Assembly: GCA_020697475.1 (NCBI GenBank)
Contig: JAJFMO010000329.1
Span: 1-5,074 of the forward strand
DNA: 5,074 nucleotides
Source of the DNA: Paenibacillaceae bacterium
Lineage (GTDB): Bacteria; Bacillota; Bacilli; Paenibacillales; NBRC-103111
Reading direction: 5' to 3'
The notes below the pieces were generated by a model. The model did not search any database and was not told the DNA's origin. It saw only the letters and a list, made by a program, of their open reading frames with translations. Of this stretch, positions 1 to 4,622 are shown one piece after another. The position numbers and the translations under genes are program-made. Numbering within the stretch: the first letter of the stretch is position 1; each line of letters begins with the position of its first letter.

Positions 1-675
1 ATTGTCGTTGATGTGCGTTGCCTTCAGTCTCTTGCCCAATGTGCGCAGCGCCGGACGCTGATCCTTATACAGGAAGTTGGCGTGCCCGAAGTCCCAACAG
101 GCGCCGACGAGCGGCTCGTTCCAAACGTCGACCATAGCCGTAAGCTCCGAAGCATGGCTGCAAAATCTGCGTTTCGAGTTTCCGTACTCGATCATATTTT
201 CGAAGGCGATCCCAACATTGTGTTTCACGGCCAGCTCAACATAAGGGGAGAAATGCTCGACATTGTCCTTGATGCAAGCTTCCACGTCCAGCGCGTACTT
301 CTTGTCCTCCTGCGGATGGACGACCGCCCACTTCACGCCGAGAATCCCGCTCGCAATAATCGAACGGCGCATCATCTCGTCGTATACTGTCATCGTCTTC
401 ACCGGCTGCTCACTCGCAGGGATATTGCCCGGCAGGAACACGGGATGCGATTGCGAAAATTCGATGCCGATCTTCTCGGCTTCTTCCCGCAATTCGTGCA
501 TCGACCGCTCCCAATCTTCCAGCACAAGATCGGTTTGGCCGGTCAAGGCACGGCAGAAATTGACGTCCACCACGTCGTATCCCGCCGCTTTTAATCTGTG
601 GATCGCTTCTTTATACGGTGCGTAGCTGCCGTCCAGCTTCTTGCTGAACGTTCCCGTTGTCGTGGATAATCTCAT
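1..675 (-). CDS. Sugar phosphate isomerase/epimerase-like TIM-barrel protein (3' end cut by window edge)
   Basis: The frame opens with ATG at 675 and stays open for 225 codons to base 1, so the C-terminus lies outside the window. The start (MRLSTTTGTF) is well placed: AGGAGG sits seven bases upstream. The protein reads as a xylose isomerase-like TIM barrel, the superfamily that includes sugar epimerases, inosose isomerases and endonuclease IV. Visible landmarks are SQSHP (H77), AVVHP (H120), AFENM (E159), CWDFGHAN (D195, H198) and THINDN (H221). In this superfamily a Glu after a middle strand, the Asp of D-x-GH and a later His bind a divalent metal, so E159, D195 and H221 are the likely ligands; the last expected acidic ligand would be past the edge. 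Full members have about 270-290 residues. The gene begins 16 bases after the binding-protein gene, so they are probably cotranscribed. The substrate cannot be read from the sequence; a role in handling the imported sugar is inferred from context. There is no sign of damage. Confidence 0.85.
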   Translation of the reverse strand, partial: MRLSTTTGTFSKKLDGSYAPYKEAIHRLKAAGYDVVDVNFCRALTGQTDLVLEDWERSMHELREEAEKIGIEFSQSHPVFLPGNIPASEQPVKTMTVYDEMMRRSIIASGILGVKWAVVHPQEDKKYALDVEACIKDNVEHFSPYVELAVKHNVGIAFENMIEYGNSKRRFCSHASELTAMVDVWNEPLVGACWDFGHANFLYKDQRPALRTLGKRLKATHINDN

Positions 676-682
676 CGGTCAT

Positions 683-688
683 CCTCCT
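683..688 (-). promoter_or_regulatory. Ribosome binding site of the TIM-barrel gene
   Basis: On the minus strand this reads AGGAGG, a perfect anti-16S match, seven bases before the ATG at 675. Another ATG (682-680) lies closer, only one base from the motif, but it is in a different frame and too near to be used. The site lies in the 16-base gap after the upstream stop codon, which fits translation within one operon. Confidence 0.85.
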
Positions 689-691
689 GCA

Positions 692-2035
692 TCACTTTTT
701 CGGTGTGGTATCGTAGCCGCCGTCGGCAAGCGCTTTGTTGATTTGATCATCAAGTTCGCGAAGTGCGGTGTTGACGTCCTCGGAGCCTTTGACAAATTCT
801 TCGAATTTTTTATCCGTCAACGGCTCGGCAACTTCCCGATACAGATAGATCGGATATTTCACCGGCTTGCTCTTCAGGATTCCCGCAACGTTCTTTGTTT
901 TCAAAATGTCGTCGCCTTGCCCGTACGCTTTCTTCACAGCTTCGCTCTTCAGCGGCGAAATCCGGCCGACTTTGGACACTTCGGTCTGTACCTCGTCGGA
1001 AGTCATTACTTCGATGACGTGAACGACTTGCTCCTTATATTTGGTCGTCGGCACCATGCCCACCATGTATACCGTCGAGTTGCCGTACGTATTCGGTTTT
1101 TCCTTGTAGCTAGGATACTGCGCCACGTCCCATTTCAAGCCGTTCTTCTGCTCTTCTTCCTTCAATTGGGAGAAAATGTTCGTTTGGTTCAGCATGGCGA
1201 TATTCCGCTCTTTCATAAAGCCGGAAGTACTGTTCTTCGCCGATGCTTTGTCCAGCGCGTTGCCCGGGATCGAATAGATTTGTCTTGCCAGTTCGAACGG
1301 GCGTTTCCAACCTGCGGTTGAAGTATAGGCTTTGCCGGTTTTCTTATCGATGTATTCCAAGCCGAGCGGCTGCCCCAAACGGACGAATCCGCCGGTGTCC
1401 CATCCGCGATACTGGACCCCGTTATCCATGCGGGTCACCTTCTTGGCGAGCTCTACTGTATCCTCCATCGTCATCCCGTCTTTCGGGTACGGTACGCCGA
1501 ACTTATCGAAGATATCTTTATTGTAAAATAAAGCGTGAAATCCGGTTTCGACCGGCAGTCCGTACAGCTCGCCTTTCTCAGTCGCCGAATACTGGATGTC
1601 GTCCAGATAGTTCTGCTCGAACCGGTTCAAGTCCACATTGTACTCTTTGAAAATCGGCTTCATATCCATATTCAACGCGCGTTCTTTCAGCCCAGGCATG
1701 TTGCCGTTGAACGAGTTGTACAGATCCGGGGTGTCGCCGGACGCAATCAGCTCTTCGTAAGCTTTGAAGTTCGTCGCTTTGTACAGCTCCAGCGTGATGT
1801 ACGGGTATTTCTTCGCAACGGGCTCAATGTAAAGCCGCTTGAACTCGTCGTTGATCGGCAGATGTACCGCGAATTTCAGCGTCACCGGAGTCTTGTCCTC
1901 TTCCTTCGGCTTGGCGGTTTGTTGCGGAGCCGCGGAGTCATTCGGCGCGCTCGTCCCCGATCCGCAGCCGGTCAAGGCAACCATGCCTGCAACGAATAAT
2001 GTCAGAATAGTTGGAATTCCTGCTTTTCTTGCCAT
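692..2035 (-). CDS. Extracellular solute-binding lipoprotein of a carbohydrate ABC importer (family 1)
   Basis: This is a complete 447-residue protein, a normal length for family 1 (MalE/UgpB-like) binding proteins. It starts with a lipoprotein signal peptide: charged MARK, a hydrophobic stretch (about residues 7-21), and lipobox LTGC with lipidated C24. A Ser/Pro/Lys-rich linker (about 25-49) precedes the binding domain, which opens with VTLKFAVHLP. The pattern of short strands, aromatic residues and the late segment around VGRISPLKSEA is typical of sugar-binding members; I recognise the family by overall look, not one diagnostic motif. It should sit outside the membrane, capture a sugar or oligosaccharide, and pass it to a permease pair. 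No permease gene is visible. I chose ATG at 2035 over a TTG five codons upstream (2050), because the ATG has a GGGGG ribosome site eight bases before it and gives a canonical signal peptide. It heads the minus-strand operon and diverges from the AraC-type gene, its likely regulator. The ligand is unknown. Confidence 0.9.
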   Translation of the reverse strand: MARKAGIPTILTLFVAGMVALTGCGSGTSAPNDSAAPQQTAKPKEEDKTPVTLKFAVHLPINDEFKRLYIEPVAKKYPYITLELYKATNFKAYEELIASGDTPDLYNSFNGNMPGLKERALNMDMKPIFKEYNVDLNRFEQNYLDDIQYSATEKGELYGLPVETGFHALFYNKDIFDKFGVPYPKDGMTMEDTVELAKKVTRMDNGVQYRGWDTGGFVRLGQPLGLEYIDKKTGKAYTSTAGWKRPFELARQIYSIPGNALDKASAKNSTSGFMKERNIAMLNQTNIFSQLKEEEQKNGLKWDVAQYPSYKEKPNTYGNSTVYMVGMVPTTKYKEQVVHVIEVMTSDEVQTEVSKVGRISPLKSEAVKKAYGQGDDILKTKNVAGILKSKPVKYPIYLYREVAEPLTDKKFEEFVKGSEDVNTALRELDDQINKALADGGYDTTPKK

Positions 2036-2043
2036 TTCACATA

Positions 2044-2048
2044 CCCCC
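2044..2048 (-). promoter_or_regulatory. Ribosome binding site that fixes the start of the binding-protein gene
   Basis: The minus strand reads GGGGG here, eight bases before ATG at 2035. The longest open frame would start at TTG 2050, which overlaps this G-run and has no purine-rich site of its own at a useful distance. The shorter start is therefore preferred, and it removes a five-residue extension with a stray Cys before the signal peptide. Confidence 0.7.
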
Positions 2049-2092
2049 AATGATATTCACATGCCATTTCATGATAGCCGCAAATCGCAAGC

Positions 2093-2122
2093 TTGAACAT
2101 GCAGTATTTTTTCATATACAAT
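2093..2122 (+). promoter_or_regulatory. Candidate sigma-A promoter of the AraC-type gene
   Basis: TTGAAC (2093-2098) resembles the -35 consensus at the first five positions and is followed after 18 bases by TACAAT (2117-2122), close to the -10 consensus. A second -10-like hexamer, TATACT (2122-2127), lies just downstream but at a poor spacing. Transcription would begin near 2129, giving a leader of about 48 bases before the ATG at 2177. This is a match by eye. Confidence 0.45.
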
Positions 2123-2164
2123 ATACTTTATTTCAGACAATTGAGGCGGAAATTTTCGGAAAAA

Positions 2165-2168
2165 GGGG
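2165..2168 (+). promoter_or_regulatory. Ribosome binding site that fixes the AraC-type start
   Basis: GGGG preceded by an A-run lies eight bases before ATG 2177. The open frame extends upstream to TTG 2093, but that stretch overlaps the promoter and translates to a Phe/Tyr/Lys-rich segment unlike this family. An ATG at 2170 is in another frame. The start at 2177 gives MDGRQTLFPV and a normal family length. Confidence 0.65.
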
Positions 2169-2176
2169 AATGGACG

Positions 2177-2989
2177 ATGGACGGCCGACAGACTTTGTTT
2201 CCGGTTACATTTGAAGCCGGAGGTTCGGGCAAAGCGCGATGCGAGCCAGGCTGGAACTGGAACCCGCCACCGCTTAGTGATTACGATTTGTGGTATGTCG
2301 TATCCGGTACCGGGCGCATGAGGCTGAGCCATACTTGGCACAACGTCTCCAAAGGCACCTGCATGCTGCTGTGGCCGGGCGACTCTCCGCAAGCCGAGCA
2401 AAACCTGGAAGATCGGCTGATCGTGATATTTGTTCATTTTCGGATGAGAGAGGATTTGAAGCTGCCCCCGCGGCGGACGCAAATCGAGGAAACGCGGGAA
2501 TTCGAGGAAGGACTTCATCGATTGCTGGACGCAGCCGCTCGCAGGGGGTCTTATGCCGAGGAAGAGTTCGACAGTCTGTTGAAGCTGTTGCTTGTCGAGC
2601 TTCATCGGGCAAGTGAAGCGGAAGGTAACTTGCCGCGTATCCCGCTCAAACAACGGCGCGCGGTCACACGGGCGATCCATCTCATTCAGCAGGAAAGCGG
2701 GACGCGGATCTCGCATGACGTTTTGGCTGGGCAAGTCGGGCTGTCCGCCAAATATTTGAGCGCCTTGTTTAAACAGACGACCGGATTGTCTTTGAAACAA
2801 TATTTGACCAAGGTGCGCCTCGAGCGCGGCATGCACCTGCTTTCGGAAACGTCGATGAACGTCTCGCAAGTGGCGGAAGCGATTGGGTATGCTAACGTTT
2901 ATTTGTTCAGCAAGCAGTTCAAGCAGCATTTCGGCCAACCTCCCTCCGATTATTTGCTGAAAGCCCCACCTCCCCGCTCCCATCCCTAA
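2177..2989 (+). CDS. AraC-family transcriptional regulator (cupin sensor plus double helix-turn-helix)
   Basis: This is a 270-residue DNA-binding regulator, typical for AraC members with an N-terminal sugar-sensing domain. Residues about 1-100 form a cupin-like beta domain: YDLWYVVSGTGRMRL and the later LLWPGDSPQAE follow the usual pattern of the AraC arm and pocket. Residues about 161-262 form the AraC DNA-binding domain. The first helix-turn-helix includes LAGQVGLSAKYLSALFKQ and the second includes VSQVAEAIGYANVYLFSKQF, followed by the signature HFGQPPSDYL. It is divergent from the binding-protein operon, so local control of that operon, probably activation by an imported sugar, is a reasonable inference. 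The start at 2177 is set by its ribosome site. The domain normally ends just after the PSDYL motif; here the last nine residues (KAPPPRSHP) and the stop codon come from the pyrimidine-rich repeat that begins inside the gene. The function should be intact, since both helix-turn-helix units are complete. The effector is unknown. Confidence 0.92.
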   Translation: MDGRQTLFPVTFEAGGSGKARCEPGWNWNPPPLSDYDLWYVVSGTGRMRLSHTWHNVSKGTCMLLWPGDSPQAEQNLEDRLIVIFVHFRMREDLKLPPRRTQIEETREFEEGLHRLLDAAARRGSYAEEEFDSLLKLLLVELHRASEAEGNLPRIPLKQRRAVTRAIHLIQQESGTRISHDVLAGQVGLSAKYLSALFKQTTGLSLKQYLTKVRLERGMHLLSETSMNVSQVAEAIGYANVYLFSKQFKQHFGQPPSDYLLKAPPPRSHP

Positions 2990-3139
2990 TTCCCCTCGAT
3001 ACCCCTCTCCTCTCCTCTCCCTGGTATCCCTCTCCTCGCTCCCTCCCTGACATCCCCACCTCTCCGCTCCCCTCCCCGAGATCCCCCTCCTCGCTCCATC
3101 CCTGACATCCCCACTCTCCGCTCCGCTCCTCTCCCCGAT
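2964..3139. repeat. Pyrimidine-rich degenerate tandem repeat overlapping the end of the AraC-type gene
   Basis: The plus strand is almost entirely C and T for about 176 bases. Purines appear mainly in recurring GATA, GTAT, GACAT or GAGAT punctuation. The AT steps fall near 2999, 3026, 3052, 3081, 3107 and 3138, giving subunits of about 26-31 bases. Two subunits pair into a larger unit: TCCTCGCTCC starts at 3033 and 3088, and TCCCTGACATCCCCAC starts at 3044 and 3099, a 55-base period. The next part, CTCTCCGCTCC (3060 and 3114), shows a one-base loss between copies. A related piece, CCCCACCTCCCCGCTCC, already lies inside the regulator gene at 2964-2980. Bases 3003-3021 form a perfect 19-base pyrimidine mirror repeat. 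The complementary strand is G-rich with many runs of three to five G. No protein is proposed; both strands can be read in long frames only because the sequence is repetitive. Confidence 0.85.
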
Positions 3140-3239
3140 GTGGATTGGCAGATAAGTATAAAGAATCAGGAGATGGCTCCATTCCCGGGCGGCCGTATGG
3201 CGTGTTAAGATGGTGGCGAAAAAGTGAGGGGGAACTGAA
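3140..3239 (+). promoter_or_regulatory. Leader of the PhyH-family gene, with its ribosome binding site
   Basis: Base composition returns to normal at about 3140. GAGGGGG at 3226-3232 is a strong ribosome site seven bases before ATG 3240. A TAAGAT hexamer (3206-3211) and TATAAA (3157-3162) could be -10 elements, and TTGGCA (3145-3150) could be a -35, but no pair has the right spacing, so no promoter is assigned. A small GGAG/CTCC hairpin (3169-3180) is too short to be meaningful. Transcription could start here or read through from the regulator gene. Confidence 0.5.
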
Positions 3240-4121
3240 ATGAGCAATAATGCGCAACAACGGGACCCGGCATTGCACGCCTACAAGAATGCGCAGCAAG
3301 AGGCGATGGCGAAGGAGATTGCCCGCACGATGTACCGGTACGACCGGATCGCGGAAGACCGGCTGGCGACGCCGGAGGAATTGGATAACGAAGCGGTGCG
3401 GAAGTTTTGGTCGCAAGGCTTTCTTGTCGTCGATCGTGTGTTGGACGCTGCCGAGGTGGCGCGTTCGACGGAGGCGATTATGGATATTGTGCACGGCAAA
3501 TTGACCGGCCCTAAGGTGCAACTGGTAAAGAGACCCGAGGAGCTGCACTCGCCGGAAGAACGGGAGCTTGCCACGCGCAAGGTGCATAATTATATCCAGC
3601 ATGAGCCCAGGCTGCAGGCGGTCGCTTATCATGAGAAGATCCTCGCGATGATGGCGAAGCTGCTTGGGGAAGCGCCGAAGGTCGCCCAGGATCAAGCGAT
3701 CCTGAAGCCGCCGACGGGCGGCGCAGAGAAGCCGTGGCATCAGGATATGGCCTACGGTAATTTGGCTTACGACAAGTCGGTCGTCGGCATTTGGATCGCG
3801 CTCGATCCCGCGGAGCTCGACAACGGCTGCATGCACGTCATTCCCGGCTCGCACCGGAGCGGCGGCGCGCCGCATTACGCCGTGCGCGATTGGCAACTGT
3901 GCGACTCCGGCGTGCAGGTGGAGACGGACGTAGCCGTGCCGCTAGAACCTGGCGGAGCGTTGCTCTTCTCCGGCCTGCTGCACCATGGAACGCCGCCAAA
4001 CTTCTCGATGAAGCGGCGCCGCGCGCTGCAGATCCACTACGCTGGGGAGTCCGCCCAGAAGCTCTCCCCGGAGGAGTATAAGCGGATGTTCACAAACATA
4101 ATGACGAATGCGGAATGTTGA
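3240..4121 (+). CDS. Phytanoyl-CoA dioxygenase (PhyH)-family Fe(II)/2-oxoglutarate oxygenase
   Basis: This complete 293-residue protein belongs to the PhyH family of non-haem iron, 2-oxoglutarate-dependent oxygenases, cytosolic enzymes that hydroxylate small molecules. The facial triad is visible: KPWHQDMAYG supplies H167 and D169, and LLHHGTPPN supplies the distal His, best placed at H249. R260, eleven residues after H249, aligns with the Arg that binds the 2-oxoglutarate carboxylate in human phytanoyl-CoA hydroxylase. Other family marks are DQAILKPP (about 151-158) and NGCMHVIPGSHR (195-206). FLVVDRVLDAAEV near residue 61 is the usual opening of the fold. All expected active-site residues are present, so it is probably an active enzyme. 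Bacterial members act on very different substrates (natural-product precursors, ectoine, alkylphosphonates and others), so the substrate cannot be named. It has a strong ribosome site and its own terminator; the next gene is convergent, so it is probably transcribed alone or at the end of the regulator transcript. Confidence 0.9.
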   Translation: MSNNAQQRDPALHAYKNAQQEAMAKEIARTMYRYDRIAEDRLATPEELDNEAVRKFWSQGFLVVDRVLDAAEVARSTEAIMDIVHGKLTGPKVQLVKRPEELHSPEERELATRKVHNYIQHEPRLQAVAYHEKILAMMAKLLGEAPKVAQDQAILKPPTGGAEKPWHQDMAYGNLAYDKSVVGIWIALDPAELDNGCMHVIPGSHRSGGAPHYAVRDWQLCDSGVQVETDVAVPLEPGGALLFSGLLHHGTPPNFSMKRRRALQIHYAGESAQKLSPEEYKRMFTNIMTNAEC

Positions 4122-4139
4122 GGTTTCCTCTAAGTTTCA

Positions 4140-4183
4140 AGTAGCCCTGGGCGTGCGATTGTCGCTCAGGGCTACTGCATTTT
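4140..4183 (+). terminator. Intrinsic terminator after the PhyH-family gene
   Basis: GTAGCCCTGGGCG (4141-4153) pairs with CGCTCAGGGCTAC (4163-4175) across a nine-base loop. All 13 pairs form, counting one G-U wobble, and an A-T pair (4140/4176) extends the stem. TGCATTTTATA follows, a short T-rich tail. The stop codon of the oxygenase ends 18 bases upstream. No T-run lies on the other side, so it should act mainly on plus-strand transcripts. Confidence 0.85.
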
Positions 4184-4189
4184 ATACGT

Positions 4190-4420
4190 CGGGGGAATTA
4201 CTCGTGGATATGCCGAAAGTGGCGTGAAATGGCGATAATGAATAGTTGCGGCAACCACGATTACCAAAACTATCTGCAGCAAAAGTGATAGGGTGGCATG
4301 AATGAGTTTGGGTAACCTACATGGGGGTCGCTTTATCCAGCCTGACACTAGAGATTGAGCGTTTGTGTATGGGATCTGGAGTATCGCGTGTTGGGACCCT
4401 AATTTGAAGAAGCTCGTAGA
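4190..4420. other. Intergenic stretch with no recognisable gene
   Basis: I read all six frames here. The longest plus-strand frame from an ATG with nothing upstream to support it is about 18 codons (from 4229). Minus-strand frames are open for a few tens of codons but have no credible start, ribosome site or familiar motif. No tRNA, riboswitch or terminator was seen. It may be ordinary spacer or the remnant of a decayed gene or element; the sequence alone does not decide. Confidence 0.5.
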
Positions 4421-4421
4421 A

Positions 4422-4543
4422 TAACGGCCAGACGGCCGTTAAGTAGCCCTCACCACAAGCAAACGTGACGGTTAACGGTCAAACGACCGTTAAGTAGCCC
4501 CGCCACGAGCAAACCTCACACTTAACGGCCAAATGGCCGTTAA
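4422..4543. repeat. Three tandem palindromes about 50 bases apart
   Basis: Three near-identical inverted repeats lie in a row. Unit 1 (4422-4441) is TAACGGCC-AGAC-GGCCGTTA. Unit 2 (4472-4493) is TTAACGGTC-AAAC-GACCGTTAA. Unit 3 (4522-4543) is TTAACGGCC-AAAT-GGCCGTTAA. Stems are 8-9 bp with four-base loops. Units 1 and 2 are also followed by matching spacers (AAGTAGCCC, then C-CCAC-AGCAAAC), so the whole 50-51 base block is repeated; the spacer after unit 3 has diverged. In unit 2 a C-to-T change in the left arm is matched by G-to-A in the right arm, which keeps the pairing. No T-run follows any unit on either strand, so they are not standard terminators. They lie between convergent genes. The type resembles bacterial intergenic palindromic (REP-like) repeats; I do not recognise a named family. 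Confidence 0.85.
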
Positions 4544-4622
4544 CTTGCCCTTCGCCATTAAATAAGCCTATTACGTGCATCATCCGCCAAAAACGTATGA
4601 GCAAAACATCCTTGCGCAAATA

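Larger units (their letters stand above)
2036..2176. promoter_or_regulatory. Divergent control region between the binding-protein operon and the AraC-type gene
   Basis: These 141 bases separate two divergent start codons and should contain promoters for both directions and any operator for the AraC-type protein. The centre (about 2101-2135) is very AT-rich, as expected for promoter melting. The clearest promoter is for the plus strand (listed separately). For the minus strand, a TATCAT-like -10 can be read at 2078-2073, but its -35 is weak, which would fit a promoter needing an activator. A loose direct repeat (ATTCACATG at 2055-2063 and ATTTCATGA at 2066-2074) is a possible but unproven operator. 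No riboswitch or strong hairpin was seen. Confidence 0.55.

Noticed and set aside
13..594. Plus-strand open frame antisense to the TIM-barrel gene
   Set aside because: The minus strand is open for 225 codons with metal-site motifs and an AGGAGG site; the plus frame is a shadow.
641..1321. Plus-strand open frame antisense to the binding-protein gene
   Set aside because: The minus strand encodes a full lipoprotein with signal peptide and ribosome site; the plus frame is Arg/Phe-rich with no family resemblance.
2093..2176. N-terminal extension of the AraC-type protein from TTG 2093
   Set aside because: The stretch overlaps the best promoter, codes for a Phe/Tyr/Lys-rich segment not expected in the family, and lacks a ribosome site; ATG 2177 has one.
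2069..3247. Long minus-strand open frame (392 codons) antisense to the AraC-type gene
   Set aside because: Its length comes from the stop-poor pyrimidine array plus the shadow of the regulator's codons; the plus strand holds complete AraC motifs.
2919..3896. Long minus-strand open frame (325 codons) across the repeat and the oxygenase gene
   Set aside because: It is antisense to the oxygenase, whose active-site motifs are clear. The Gly/Glu/Arg-rich middle is just the translation of the repeat, and there is no ribosome site.
4190..4420. Decayed transposase or small membrane protein on the minus strand
   Set aside because: A hydrophobic run can be read in one frame but has no start, ribosome site, terminal inverted repeats or recognisable motif.
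4422..4543. CRISPR array
   Set aside because: The 20-22 base palindromes are separated by spacers that are themselves conserved between units 1 and 2. CRISPR spacers should be unrelated, and there are only three units and no cas genes.
4422..4543. Bidirectional intrinsic terminators
   Set aside because: The stems are followed by AAG or AAC words with no T-run on either strand, and a good terminator already follows the oxygenase gene.
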